NCBI RefSeq assembly: GCF_002920895.1
Contig: NZ_PQVG01000004.1
Location: 372,001 to 436,000 of the forward strand
Source of the DNA: Flavobacterium alvei
GTDB taxonomy: Bacteria > Bacteroidota > Bacteroidia > Flavobacteriales > Flavobacteriaceae
Direction: 5' to 3'
Length of the DNA: 64,000 nucleotides
Part shown: positions 25,749 through 35,125 of the stretch, piece by piece
How the letters are laid out: each line of letters begins with the position of its first letter
How positions within the stretch are numbered: the first letter of the stretch is position 1
Made by a program: the position numbers and the translations under genes
Notes under the pieces: generated by a model
Told to the model about the DNA's origin: nothing
The model's input: only the letters and a program-made list of their open reading frames with translations
Databases searched by the model: none

Positions 25749-26973
25749 ATTCTTCTTTCTCAGTAGCATCTTTGTAATCAGGATACAAAAACTTGTTGTA
25801 AGGAAAACGTGTGATGTGAATTTGTCTCACGGCTTCATAAACTCGTTCTCGGAATTCCTCAAAATTTTCCTTATTGGCAGCCGAAATAAACAAAGCGTTT
25901 TCTTCGCCTACACGGTGCATCCAAGTGGTTTTCCATTCCTCAAGCGTATAATGTCTTGGCGTTTTTTCAGTCATCAAATCATCTTTGTCAATGGTCAAAT
26001 GTTTGTAGGCATCAATCTTGTTGAAAACCATCAGCACGGGTTTATCTTTCGCCTTGATGTCGGCCAAAGTTTGGTTGACAGACTCTATATGATCCTCAAA
26101 ATCAGGATGCGAAATATCAACAACATGCAATAATAAATCGGCTTCGCGAACTTCATCCAGTGTACTTTTGAAAGAATCTACTAACTGTGTAGGCAGTTTT
26201 CGAATAAACCCAACGGTGTCTGAAAGCAGGAAAGGTAAATTCTTAATCACCACTTTTCGGACGGTGGTGTCCAAGGTGGCAAACAATTTGTTCTCTACAA
26301 AAACATCGCTTTTCCCAACAGCATTCATCAGGGTCGATTTTCCAACATTGGTATAACCTACTAAAGCTACTCGAACCATAGCACCACGATTGCTTCTTTG
26401 GGTTCCCATTTGTTTGTCAATGGCTTTTATTTTTTCTTTCAACAACGAAATTCGATCACGAACGATACGACGGTCGGTTTCAATCTCTGTTTCTCCCGGT
26501 CCACGCATCCCGATTCCCCCTTTTTGACGTTCTAAGTGCGTCCACAAACCAGATAATCTTGGCAATAAATAAATACATTGTGCCAATTCTACTTGGGTTC
26601 TAGCATAAGAAGTTTCGGCTCTTTGAGCAAAAATATCTAGGATAAGATTAGTTCTGTCGAGGATTTTGCAATCTATGATTTTGGAAATATTTTTTTGCTG
26701 TGAAGGTGTTAATTCATCATCAAAAATAAGTGTCGAAATGCCATTTTCTTTTACAAAAAGATTGATTTCGTCTATTTTTCCGGTTCCCAAAAATGTTTTT
26801 GGATTGGGTTTGTCCATTTTTTGCCAAAAACGTTTCACCACTTCACCGCCGGCCGTAAAAGTCAAAAACTCCAATTCGTCCAGATATTCGTTGAGTTTAT
26901 CTTCGCTTTGGTTTTGGGTAACGATACCAACAATGGCCGTTTTTTCAAAATTTATTATTTCTTTTTCTAACAT
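25747..26973 (-). CDS. hflX: GTPase HflX
   Basis: A 408-residue ribosome-associated GTPase that splits stalled or heat-damaged ribosomes. The N-terminal HflX domain contains FLGTGKIDEI and LIFDDELTPSQQKNI, followed by the coiled linker with GPGETEIETDRR. The G domain has G1 GYTNVGKSTLMNAV (about 205-218), G3 DTVGFIRKLP and G4 NKIDAY. Length and order are typical. The TAAATTTG box at 26997-26990 (minus strand) is a possible -7 element, but no TTG is seen at the expected distance. Confidence 0.95.
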   Translation of the reverse strand: MLEKEIINFEKTAIVGIVTQNQSEDKLNEYLDELEFLTFTAGGEVVKRFWQKMDKPNPKTFLGTGKIDEINLFVKENGISTLIFDDELTPSQQKNISKIIDCKILDRTNLILDIFAQRAETSYARTQVELAQCIYLLPRLSGLWTHLERQKGGIGMRGPGETEIETDRRIVRDRISLLKEKIKAIDKQMGTQRSNRGAMVRVALVGYTNVGKSTLMNAVGKSDVFVENKLFATLDTTVRKVVIKNLPFLLSDTVGFIRKLPTQLVDSFKSTLDEVREADLLLHVVDISHPDFEDHIESVNQTLADIKAKDKPVLMVFNKIDAYKHLTIDKDDLMTEKTPRHYTLEEWKTTWMHRVGEENALFISAANKENFEEFRERVYEAVRQIHITRFPYNKFLYPDYKDATEKEE

Positions 26974-27169
26974 AACTTTTAATAAGCCACAAATTTAATG
27001 ATTTACGAGGGACTTATTGGAATAAGGATTTATAAAATTTATTATCTGTTAAAATACAAAAATTTGTAAGTATGTTTGTAAGGTAAAGTTTTTTAGTTTT
27101 TTTGAATTTTTAAATCTTATACTGAAAACTAGCCAAGGTTATTAAATCAAACAAAATAGACATAAAAAA

Positions 27170-28618
27170 ATGCTTTTTAACTCCATAAACTTTGCGATTT
27201 TTTTACCAATTGTTTTTATACTCTATTGGTTTGTAACAAACAAAAGTTTAAAATATCAAAATATCTTGCTTTTAGTTTCAAGCTATTTCTTTTATGCATG
27301 CTGGGATTGGCGATTTTTATTTTTATTGGTTTTTTCTACTGTGCTTGACTACTGTGCTGGTATTAAAATTTCAGATTCTAAAAACCAAAAAGTAAAAAAT
27401 TTTTGGTTTTGGCTCAGCATATCTATTAATCTTGGTTTTTTAGGATTTTTTAAATACTACAATTTTTTTGTAGAATCTTTTGCAGAAGCAATTTCAAATT
27501 TAGGTCTACAAGTAAATCCTTGGACTTTGAAAGTAATTCTCCCAGTAGGTATTTCATTTTATACTTTTCACGGTTTATCTTATGTGATAGACATTTACAA
27601 AGACAGAATTAAAGCAGAAAAGGATTTTATTGACTATTCGGTTTTTGTTAGTTTTTTTCCATTGTTAGTAGCTGGTCCTATTGAACGAGCCACCCATCTT
27701 CTTCCACAAATTAAGAAAAAGAGAGAATTTAATTATATAAATGCAGTTGATGGTCTACGACAAATTTTGTGGGGATTATTTAAAAAAATTGTCATTGCAG
27801 ATAACTGTGCACAATTTGCAAATACAATTTTCAATAATTCAGGGGACTATTCAGGAAGTACACTTATGTTGGGAGCAATCTTTTTTGCTTTCCAGATTTA
27901 TGGTGATTTCTCTGGATATTCAGATATTGCCATAGGCACGGCTAGACTATTTGGAATAGATTTATTACGAAACTTTGCTTTTCCTTATTTCTCTAGAGAC
28001 ATTGCTGAGTTTTGGAGACGATGGCATATTTCTTTGTCATCTTGGTTTAGAGATTATCTGTATTTCCCTTTAGGAGGGAGCAAAGGTGGGACTTGGATGA
28101 AAATCAGGAATATATTGATAATCTTCTTGGTAAGTGGTTTTTGGCACGGAGCAAACTGGACATTTATATTTTGGGGTTTCTTAAATGCACTCTATATTAT
28201 GCCTTCAATTATATTCAAAACCAATAGGAATAACCTAGACATTGTGGCTAAAGGAAAGGTTTTGCCTTCATTAAAAGAGTTGTTTTCAATGGGGTTTACT
28301 TTTGGATTGACAGTATTTGCTTGGATTTTCTTTAGGTCCAATAATCTAACACAGGCTTGGATTACCATTACTAAAATATTTTCAACAAATTTTTTAATAT
28401 ATCCAGAATTTGATGGAGATGATTCAATGAAACCAAAAATTCTGCTAATTCTTATATTTATAGTCATTGAATGGTTAGGTCGAGAAAATCAACATGCGAT
28501 TGCAAATTTGGAATTGAAATTTCCCAAATTTATACGATGGATAATTTACTATGTGATAATTTTGGGTCTTTTCTATTATGGAGGTAAAGAACAACAATTT
28601 ATTTATTTTCAATTTTAG
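27170..28618 (+). CDS. MBOAT family O-acyltransferase (AlgI-like)
   Basis: A 482-residue polytopic membrane protein with about ten hydrophobic segments. It belongs to the membrane-bound O-acyltransferase family. The start MLFNSINFAIFLPIVFILYW, the block FFPLLVAGPIERATHLLPQ, DFSGYSDIAIGTARLFGI and the active-site region FWRRWHISLSSWFRDYLYFPLGG and GFWHGANWTFIFWG (catalytic His) are all present. AlgI-type enzymes move acetyl groups across the inner membrane for polysaccharide modification. The next gene, an SGNH-like protein 3 bases away, is its likely partner. The acceptor is unknown; no polymer-synthesis genes are adjacent. The pair is more AT-rich than its surroundings. Confidence 0.9.
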   Translation: MLFNSINFAIFLPIVFILYWFVTNKSLKYQNILLLVSSYFFYACWDWRFLFLLVFSTVLDYCAGIKISDSKNQKVKNFWFWLSISINLGFLGFFKYYNFFVESFAEAISNLGLQVNPWTLKVILPVGISFYTFHGLSYVIDIYKDRIKAEKDFIDYSVFVSFFPLLVAGPIERATHLLPQIKKKREFNYINAVDGLRQILWGLFKKIVIADNCAQFANTIFNNSGDYSGSTLMLGAIFFAFQIYGDFSGYSDIAIGTARLFGIDLLRNFAFPYFSRDIAEFWRRWHISLSSWFRDYLYFPLGGSKGGTWMKIRNILIIFLVSGFWHGANWTFIFWGFLNALYIMPSIIFKTNRNNLDIVAKGKVLPSLKELFSMGFTFGLTVFAWIFFRSNNLTQAWITITKIFSTNFLIYPEFDGDDSMKPKILLILIFIVIEWLGRENQHAIANLELKFPKFIRWIIYYVIILGLFYYGGKEQQFIYFQF

Positions 28619-28621
28619 ACT

Positions 28622-29614
28622 ATGAAAAAATTTATAAAACAAATTTTACTCTTTTTATTGCCTATTGTTTTAATTTCTTTTTATGCAGATAATTATATAT
28701 CGACAAATTTAAAAAAATCAAATTCTTTTGCTGTAAAAGAATACTCAACGTGGAATGCGATTATTGATGGACAAATAAATTCAAAAATTGTAATATATGG
28801 TAGTTCAAGAGCTTGGGTACATATTAATCCTAAAATGATAGGTGATGCTCTAAATGTATCAACATATAATTTAGGTATTGATGGACATAATTTTTGGTTG
28901 CAATATTTGAGACATTCTCTATTATTGGAAAATAACACTAACCCACAAATTATAATTTTTTCTTTGGATGTTTTCACCTTACAAAAAGTGAAAGATTTAT
29001 ATAATTCTGATCAATTTTTGCCTTATATGCTTTGGAATGATAAAATAAGAAATGCCACAATAAGCTATAACGGATTTAAATCTATTGATTATGAAATTCC
29101 TTTAATCAGATATTTCGGCAGACAAAATGCTATCCAAACCGCTTTTTTAGTAAAAAAAACAAATAATGAAGTTGAAAGAATAAAAGGTTATCAAGGACAA
29201 GATAGACAATGGAATTTAGATTTTGATAAAGCGAAAAAAACAATGAAAAATTATGAGAGAGAATTAGACTCATCATCAATAGTCTTATTTGAACATTTTT
29301 TAAATGAATGTAAATCTAAAAAAATTAAGCTATTATTCGTTTATTCTCCAGAATATATTGAGGGACAAAAATTTGTAAAAAACAGAGGTGTAATAATATC
29401 GCTTTATGAAAAATACAGCAAAAAATATGACATCCCTTTTTATAATTATTCAAATGACCCTTTATCGTATCAAAAAAAATATTTTTATAATGCATCTCAT
29501 TTAAATAAAACAGGCGCTGAACTTTTTACAAAAAAACTTATAGATAGTTTAAAAAAATACTATTACCCTATGCCAATTTCGGAAAAGAATAAACATATTG
29601 TTCAAAGGAAATAA
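28622..29614 (+). CDS. SGNH-like envelope protein, partner of the MBOAT acyltransferase
   Basis: A 330-residue protein with an N-terminal signal or anchor (FIKQILLFLLPIVLISFYA) and a periplasmic domain. Block I of an SGNH hydrolase is visible as VIYGSSRAWVHINP (Ser61/Ser62). The C-terminal catalytic block is FYNASHLNKTGAELFTKKL, where the usual Asp of the DxxH motif is an Asn while the His is kept. In alginate-like systems such proteins complete acetyl transfer after the MBOAT protein. The substitution may lower or change activity. The start is 3 bases after the MBOAT stop, so the genes form an operon. The gene is strikingly AT-rich. Confidence 0.75.
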   Translation: MKKFIKQILLFLLPIVLISFYADNYISTNLKKSNSFAVKEYSTWNAIIDGQINSKIVIYGSSRAWVHINPKMIGDALNVSTYNLGIDGHNFWLQYLRHSLLLENNTNPQIIIFSLDVFTLQKVKDLYNSDQFLPYMLWNDKIRNATISYNGFKSIDYEIPLIRYFGRQNAIQTAFLVKKTNNEVERIKGYQGQDRQWNLDFDKAKKTMKNYERELDSSSIVLFEHFLNECKSKKIKLLFVYSPEYIEGQKFVKNRGVIISLYEKYSKKYDIPFYNYSNDPLSYQKKYFYNASHLNKTGAELFTKKLIDSLKKYYYPMPISEKNKHIVQRK

Positions 29615-29666
29615 TTTTAGAATTTAATTTCTAAAAATTCCTTTTAAACCATAAACAAAGAGAAAT

Positions 29667-30878
29667 TTACTCCATTGCTTTCACTCTTTTGACCAAAAAG
29701 GCAATCAAAATGCCGAACATACCAATAAAAGCGAATGAAAATTGCAAACCAAATTGTTCTGAAATATGACCAATAACAGGAGGTCCCATCAAAAAACCTA
29801 AGAAACTCACACTGGAAACAGCTGTCAAAGCTTCGCCAGTTGGGATGGTTGGATGTTTTCCCGCAATACTATAAAGTGTTGGAATAACGGTCGAAACTCC
29901 CAAACCAACAATCATAAAAGCAAGAGTACACGGAATAATATACGGAAGAAATACCGCAATGTATAAGCCTGAGGAAATCATTACACCGCTAATTTGCATC
30001 ACAGTTTTTCGTCCAAATTTATCGATTAAATAACCTCCAAAAAACCGTCCACCCGCCATCATTATCATAAAAGAGGTATAACCCACAACAATTAATGAAC
30101 CTGGAGCTTTGACGATATCTTTGAAATAAACGCCACTCCAGTCAAACATAATTCCTTCACTTGCCATACTACAAAAACCAATTACACCCAACAAAATCAA
30201 TGACTTATCGGGTTTGCTAAATATTTTTTTCTTGGCAGGTCGAACTTTTTCTTTGGCTTTTATCAAATATTTGAAATTGATGGCTACCAATACTACTACT
30301 ACAAAAGCTACAATAACAAAATGCATATAAGTTGTAATTTTTAGTGCCAACATTCCCAATCCGACTAAGGCTCCTGTAAATCCTGCTAAACTCCACATTC
30401 CATGAAAAGAGGACATAATAGTTCTTCTGAAAATTCCTTCCGTATAAACGCCTTGTGTATTTACTGAAATATTGGTCAAATTGCCAAAGATTCCAAAAGA
30501 AACCAATCCGAGTGCCAATTGCCAAGCATTTTGTGCCAAACCGATATTGGTTAAACTAAAAGCATACATCAAAATGGCGAAAGGAAGTGTACGTTCACTA
30601 CCAAAACGGGTAACAAGTTTACCCGAAAAAAACATCATTGTCAATTGTCCAATTGGTAAGGCAAATAGAATCGTACCCAACTCGCCATCGCTTAAATTTA
30701 AAGCAGCTTTGATGGTTGGAATTCGGCTTGCCCAACTCGAAAAACACAAACCCATTCCAAAATAGAACATAGAAACACCCCAACGAATTCGATTCAAATA
30801 CGATTGTTTGGCATCACGATAGGTTTTTTTGTATTTCCCTTTTGCTTTGTAAGCTCCAATAAAATTAAAATACTGCAA
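29667..30878 (-). CDS. Major facilitator superfamily transporter
   Basis: A 403-residue membrane protein with about twelve hydrophobic segments and a basic N-terminal extension. Marks of the superfamily are FYFGMGLCFSSWASRIPTIKAALNLSDGELG in the first helix region, GKLVTRFGSERTLPFAI between helices 2 and 3 (motif A-like), and the repeated GGYLIDKFGRKTVMQISG in the second half. The closest remembered type is the YbjJ/fucose-permease-like group with SRIPTIK near the N terminus. The substrate cannot be assigned. A TATTTTTG box lies at 30913-30906 on the minus strand. Confidence 0.85.
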   Translation of the reverse strand: MQYFNFIGAYKAKGKYKKTYRDAKQSYLNRIRWGVSMFYFGMGLCFSSWASRIPTIKAALNLSDGELGTILFALPIGQLTMMFFSGKLVTRFGSERTLPFAILMYAFSLTNIGLAQNAWQLALGLVSFGIFGNLTNISVNTQGVYTEGIFRRTIMSSFHGMWSLAGFTGALVGLGMLALKITTYMHFVIVAFVVVVLVAINFKYLIKAKEKVRPAKKKIFSKPDKSLILLGVIGFCSMASEGIMFDWSGVYFKDIVKAPGSLIVVGYTSFMIMMAGGRFFGGYLIDKFGRKTVMQISGVMISSGLYIAVFLPYIIPCTLAFMIVGLGVSTVIPTLYSIAGKHPTIPTGEALTAVSSVSFLGFLMGPPVIGHISEQFGLQFSFAFIGMFGILIAFLVKRVKAME

Positions 30879-30974
30879 ATCGTTTCTTTTTTAGAATTGA
30901 ATCTGCAAAAATACAAAATCAATCTGTTTCTAATAGGCATTTTCCTTTCAAACAGAACATTACAACGTTATTGT

Positions 30975-32018
30975 TTATAAGTTGATGGCTTTCTTTTGAG
31001 AGTTACTTTGAACCGCTGCATCAATAATTCGCATCACATTCACGCCGTCTTGGGCGGTTACTGGTTCCAATTTTTCATTGGCAATCGCTTGATAAACTCC
31101 ATCAAAAAAGTCGTAATAATTACCCTGAAGTGTTGGCACTTTTTCTTTGATAATTTTACCATCTATTTCGGTGTGCAAAAGACCTTCTTGGCCTTCTTTT
31201 TCGGTTCCCCAAGTGGTTAAATTAGGTTTTTTACCTAGTTTCAACTCGTCTTCCTGCACATCGCCACGCGATTTCAAAAAAGAACCTTTCTTGCCGTGAA
31301 CCACATAGGAAGGGTTGGGTTCTCTCACAAAAAATCCGGCTTTCAATCGCACTCTCACATCTGAATAATACAGTAAAATATCTAAATAATCATCGACTAA
31401 CGAATGTTCTCTCGTGATTCGAATATCGGCAAAAACGGCATTGGGCAAACCAAACAAATACAAGGCTTGGTCAATAATGTGAGGGCCTAAATCTTTCAAA
31501 ATTCCAGAACCAGAATTGACGGTTTCCTTGTGTACTTTTGGACTCAAAACGGGGTTGTAGCGGTCAAAATGAAACTCGGCTTCGACGATTTCGCCCAACA
31601 AATTAGCGTCTAGAACTTTCTTGACGGTTTTGAGCTCGCTGTCCCATCTTCGATTTTGGAAAACAGACAATTTTAAACCTTTTTCTCCGGCCAAAGCTGC
31701 CAATTCCTGTGCTTCGGCTAATGTTGCGGTAAATGCTTTTTCGACAATGGCGTGTTTTCCGGCGAGTAATACTTTTTTGGTGTATTCAAAATGAGTGTCG
31801 ATAGGAGTGTTCACCACAACCAAATCAATCGATTTGTCTTCCAAAATAGATTCTAAACTAGGATAACTTTTAACTTCGGGATAATCTTCTTGAATTAGTT
31901 TTTTACTTCTTTCCCAAGAACCAAGAAGTTCAAATCCGGGATGAAGTTCTAAAAAAGGAGCGTGAAAAACTTTTCCCGACATTCCGTAAGACAGTAGCGC
32001 TGTTTTTATTTTTTGCAT
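30975..32018 (-). CDS. Gfo/Idh/MocA family NAD(P)-dependent oxidoreductase
   Basis: A 347-residue cytoplasmic dehydrogenase. The N-terminal Rossmann fold begins KIKTALLSYGMSGKVFHAPFLELHPGFEL. The segment IDLVVVNTPIDTHFEYTKKVLLAGKHAIVEKAF corresponds to the family EKP motif, with Ala in place of Pro. The C-terminal half (FHFDRYNPV, LKDLGPHIIDQALYLFG with the conserved His) is the substrate domain. Members oxidise sugars, inositols or related compounds, and the exact substrate is not deducible. It lies between an MFS transporter and an Old Yellow Enzyme on the same strand, with a palindromic repeat in the upstream spacer. Confidence 0.88.
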   Translation of the reverse strand: MQKIKTALLSYGMSGKVFHAPFLELHPGFELLGSWERSKKLIQEDYPEVKSYPSLESILEDKSIDLVVVNTPIDTHFEYTKKVLLAGKHAIVEKAFTATLAEAQELAALAGEKGLKLSVFQNRRWDSELKTVKKVLDANLLGEIVEAEFHFDRYNPVLSPKVHKETVNSGSGILKDLGPHIIDQALYLFGLPNAVFADIRITREHSLVDDYLDILLYYSDVRVRLKAGFFVREPNPSYVVHGKKGSFLKSRGDVQEDELKLGKKPNLTTWGTEKEGQEGLLHTEIDGKIIKEKVPTLQGNYYDFFDGVYQAIANEKLEPVTAQDGVNVMRIIDAAVQSNSQKKAINL

Positions 32019-32055
32019 TTTGTTTATTTTAAAATCTAACTATTTTAGCATTGAA

Positions 32056-32103
32056 CTTATATGCCTTATAGGTTTCAAAGTCTTACCATATAAGACATAT
32101 AAG
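32056..32103. repeat. Inverted repeat between the Gfo/Idh/MocA and NamA-like genes
   Basis: CTTATATGCCTTATAGGT (32056-32073) and the inverse of CTTATATGTCTTATATGGT (32085-32103) face each other across 11 bases, with one mismatch and one extra base. It has no T-run, so it looks like a dispersed palindromic unit and not a terminator. Confidence 0.55.
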
Positions 32104-32125
32104 GTAATTTAAGAATTATTCGTGT

Positions 32126-33196
32126 TTATTTTTTTGCTCTTTCATATTGTTTTGGCCAGGATACTTCAACACCGAGTTCTTTGGCAAAATCCAAAGCCAA
32201 ATTAGGGTTTCTCAAAGATTCTCTAGCAAACATAACCAAATCGGCTTTTCCATCAGAAACAATTGCTTCTGCTTGAGAAGAGGTAGTGATTAAACCTACT
32301 GCACTTGTCAAAATTTCTGTTTCTTTCTTGATTTTTTCTGCAAATGAAACTTGATAACCGGGTCCAATTGCAATTTGTTGATGAGATACCAATCCGCCCG
32401 AAGAAACGTCTATTAAATCTACGCCTTTCTCTTTTAATATTTTCGAAAGTTGTACGGATTCCTCAATATCCCAACCTCCTTCAGCCCAATCTGTAGCTGA
32501 TATTCTAACAAACAAAGGCAAATTTTCTGGCCATTCTGATTGTACCGCTTCGAGAATTTCAAGTGTAAATCGAATCCTGTTTTCGAAACTTCCGCCGTAT
32601 TCGTCCGTTCTATTATTCGTTAAAGGCGACAAAAATTGATGTAGTAAGTAACCGTGTGCTCCATGAATTTCAAGAACTTGAAAACCCGCTTCAACGGCTC
32701 TTTTGGTTGCCGATTTGAAATCGGAAATCACTTTTTGAATTCCAATTTTGTCTAAAGCAACTGGCAGAAAGGGTTCGTTTTCGTGATAGGGTAGGGCGCT
32801 TGAGCTAACGGTTTGCCATCCGCCTTGAGCGAAATCTAATTTTTTGTTTCCATTCCAAGGTTCTGAAACGCTTGCTTTTCTTCCAGCGTGTGCCAATTGT
32901 ATTCCTGGAATTGAATTTTGTGAAATGATGAACTGGTTGATGGTTTTCATTTTTTCGATTTGTTCGTCTTTCCAGATTCCCAAATCAGCAGGAGAAATTC
33001 GTCCTTCGGGACAAACTGCGGTCGCTTCCTGAATGATTAAGGCGGCACCACCACTGGCTCGACTTCCTAAATGAACAAGATGCCAATTGGTTGCAAAACC
33101 ATCTGTGGATGAATATTGACACATTGGTGAAATCGTGATTCTATTTTTGAAAGTGAGGCTTTTTATTTGAACGGGAGAAAATAATTTGGATGTCAT
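32126..33196 (-). CDS. NADH:flavin oxidoreductase of the Old Yellow Enzyme family (YqjM/NamA-like)
   Basis: A 356-residue FMN TIM-barrel ene-reductase. Family blocks are LFSPVQIKSLTFKNRITISPMCQYSSTDG (the Cys of SPMCQYS is the YqjM-type redox sensor), GIQLAHAGRKAS, the catalytic-site sequence LEIHGAHGYLLHQFLSPLTNNRTDEYGGSFENR, and VMFARESLRNPN at the phosphate-binding end. The substrate is probably an activated alkene such as an enone or quinone; the physiological partner is unknown. No function can be tied to the neighbouring oxidoreductase gene. Confidence 0.92.
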   Translation of the reverse strand: MTSKLFSPVQIKSLTFKNRITISPMCQYSSTDGFATNWHLVHLGSRASGGAALIIQEATAVCPEGRISPADLGIWKDEQIEKMKTINQFIISQNSIPGIQLAHAGRKASVSEPWNGNKKLDFAQGGWQTVSSSALPYHENEPFLPVALDKIGIQKVISDFKSATKRAVEAGFQVLEIHGAHGYLLHQFLSPLTNNRTDEYGGSFENRIRFTLEILEAVQSEWPENLPLFVRISATDWAEGGWDIEESVQLSKILKEKGVDLIDVSSGGLVSHQQIAIGPGYQVSFAEKIKKETEILTSAVGLITTSSQAEAIVSDGKADLVMFARESLRNPNLALDFAKELGVEVSWPKQYERAKK

Positions 33197-33338
33197 AAAA
33201 CGAGTTTTAATTAGAACAAGCGAAACATCAACTCAATAATCGAGTTTCAAAAAGTAAAGTTAAGGGAGAAGCAGCGAAGATTAAAAGGGAATAGCGCATT
33301 TATTAACAAATAATTATCGTCTTGCCTAAAAGGAAATC

Positions 33339-33369
33339 TTTGGAACTATAATAGAAAACCTTACTTTTG
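33339..33369 (+). promoter_or_regulatory. Bacteroidota-type promoter for rseP
   Basis: TTTG at 33339-33342 is followed after 19 nt by TACTTTTG at 33362-33369, 28 bases before the rseP ATG. The fit and spacing are both good. Confidence 0.65.
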
Positions 33370-33397
33370 TGCGCAATACAGAATTTAAAAACAAGAA

Positions 33398-34744
33398 ATG
33401 GAAATAGTTATCAAGCTTTCTCAATTTTTATTGAGCTTATCATTACTGATTATACTTCACGAGTTAGGACATTTTATTCCTTCTAAACTATTTAAAACCC
33501 GAGTAGAAAAATTCTATTTATTTTTTGACGTAAAATATTCTTTGTTTAAAAAGAAAATTGGCGAAACCGAATACGGAATCGGTTGGTTGCCTCTTGGTGG
33601 TTATGTGAAAATTTCGGGAATGATTGACGAAAGTATGGACAAGGAACAAATGTCTTTGCCGCCTCAACCTTGGGAATTTCGTTCAAAACCTGCTTGGCAA
33701 CGATTGATTATTATGTTGGGCGGAGTAACTGTTAATTTCATTTTGGCTTTTATTATTTATATCGGAATGGCTTATGCTTATGGCGATAGTTACATCAATA
33801 ATGAATCTATTAAAGATGGGATTTGGGTAACTAATCCTGTGGTAGAAAATGCTGGAATCAAAACGGGAGACAAAATTGTATCGATTGATGGTAAGAAAGT
33901 AGAACGATTTGTTCCTTCGGTTTCTATGGATATTTTGATGTCTAAAAAAGTTGTTATTAATAGAAACGGAGAAGAAAAAGAAATTGACCTTCCCGTCAAT
34001 TTTATTGGTAAAATTTTAGATTCCAACAAAAAAGGTGTGATTACTATAAGAATGCCATTTGTTGTTGGGACGTTTACGGACACTTCTAAAAACACATTAG
34101 CAGTAAAACCTAAGGATATTATTGTTTCTCTAAACGGAGTTGCTATAAAATATTTTGACCAAGCAGCTGTGATTTTAAAAGCTAATAAAGGAAAAAAAAT
34201 AGCAGCAGTAGTTTTAAGAAACCTAAAAGAAACTCCTGTTACTGTTGAAGTGGACAAAGAAGGCAAATTAGGAATTTTTCCAGGATCTTTGAAAGAAGAC
34301 AACCTTGAAAAACTAGGTTATTATAAATTTACTCAAGAAAATTATAGTTTTTTGGAATCGATTCCAGTAGGAATTGAAAAAGGAAAAAACCAATTAATTG
34401 ATTACGGAGGTCAATTAAAAAAGATTTTCAATCCAAGCACTGGTGCTTATAAAGGGGTTGGTGGATTTGCTGCTATTTATAATATTTTTCCAGATTCTTG
34501 GAGTTGGGAAGTGTTTTGGTCAATTACGGCTTTACTATCAATTATGCTTGGAGTAATGAATTTATTGCCTATTCCTGCTCTTGATGGTGGTCATGTCATC
34601 TTTTTATTATACGAAATGGTTAGTGGTAAAAAACCAAGCGACAAGTTTCTAGAAAATGCACAAATGGTTGGTTTCTTTCTACTTATAACTTTGTTGTTGT
34701 TTGCCAACGGAAACGACATTTATAAAGCCATTGTAGGGAAGTAA
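33398..34744 (+). CDS. rseP: Site-2 protease RseP
   Basis: A 448-residue intramembrane zinc metalloprotease that cuts anti-sigma factors and signal-peptide remnants within the membrane. The zinc site is His21-Glu22-Leu-Gly-His25 (ILHELGHF) in the first membrane helix. The third ligand is in MNLLPIPALDGGHV, near residues 387-400. Two PDZ-like segments lie between them (around 130-200 and 215-290). The GGYVKISG loop is also conserved. The length is standard. Its usual partner dxr (upstream in many genomes) is not present here. Confidence 0.95.
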   Translation: MEIVIKLSQFLLSLSLLIILHELGHFIPSKLFKTRVEKFYLFFDVKYSLFKKKIGETEYGIGWLPLGGYVKISGMIDESMDKEQMSLPPQPWEFRSKPAWQRLIIMLGGVTVNFILAFIIYIGMAYAYGDSYINNESIKDGIWVTNPVVENAGIKTGDKIVSIDGKKVERFVPSVSMDILMSKKVVINRNGEEKEIDLPVNFIGKILDSNKKGVITIRMPFVVGTFTDTSKNTLAVKPKDIIVSLNGVAIKYFDQAAVILKANKGKKIAAVVLRNLKETPVTVEVDKEGKLGIFPGSLKEDNLEKLGYYKFTQENYSFLESIPVGIEKGKNQLIDYGGQLKKIFNPSTGAYKGVGGFAAIYNIFPDSWSWEVFWSITALLSIMLGVMNLLPIPALDGGHVIFLLYEMVSGKKPSDKFLENAQMVGFFLLITLLLFANGNDIYKAIVGK

Positions 34745-34878
34745 AATTTTTTAAAATTTTTTAAAATTTTGCTTGCAGAAATCAATTTTAGCACTATCTT
34801 TGCCACCGCTTAAACGATGAGACACAAACATCAGCAAGCATTAGAAAACGTTCCTTATAGATTTAAAAATATACAGTT

Positions 34879-34952
34879 TCCTCCTTAGCTCAGTTGGTTA
34901 GAGCATCTGACTGTTAATCAGAGGGTCCTTGGTTCGAGCCCAAGAGGGGGAG
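34879..34952 (+). tRNA. tRNA-Asn (anticodon GTT)
   Basis: The cloverleaf can be folded by hand. The acceptor strands are TCCTCCT and AGGGGGA (one G-U pair), the D arm is GCTCAGTTGGTTAGAGC, the anticodon loop is CTGTTAA (GTT, Asn), and the T arm is CTTGG-TTCGAGC-CCAAG. The discriminator base is G at 34952. CCA is not encoded. A terminator follows directly. Confidence 0.96.
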
Positions 34953-34958
34953 CTTCAT

Positions 34959-34990
34959 AAAGCCATTCAAGTAATTGAGTGGCTTTTTTG
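34959..34990 (+). terminator. Intrinsic terminator after tRNA-Asn
   Basis: AAAGCCATTCAA (34959-34970) pairs with TTGAGTGGCTTT (34975-34986) around a GTAA loop with one G-U pair, and T6 follows (34984-34989). It starts 7 bases after the tRNA. Confidence 0.88.
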
Positions 34991-35125
34991 TTTTATTAAA
35001 CACCTCATCTTTCTTCCACTTCTCATTTAAAAAAAATTTCTTAATTTTAACTTACCAATCAAGCAAAGTAGTTTAAAATTGAAAAGGACTTATTGCAACT
35101 CCGTTTAAAACCTAATCATTTCACC

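Noticed and set aside
28622..29614. SGNH-like gene as a pseudogene
   Set aside because: The frame is intact, the signal segment, Ser block and His block are present, and it is tightly linked to the MBOAT gene. A single Asp-to-Asn change is not enough to call it broken.
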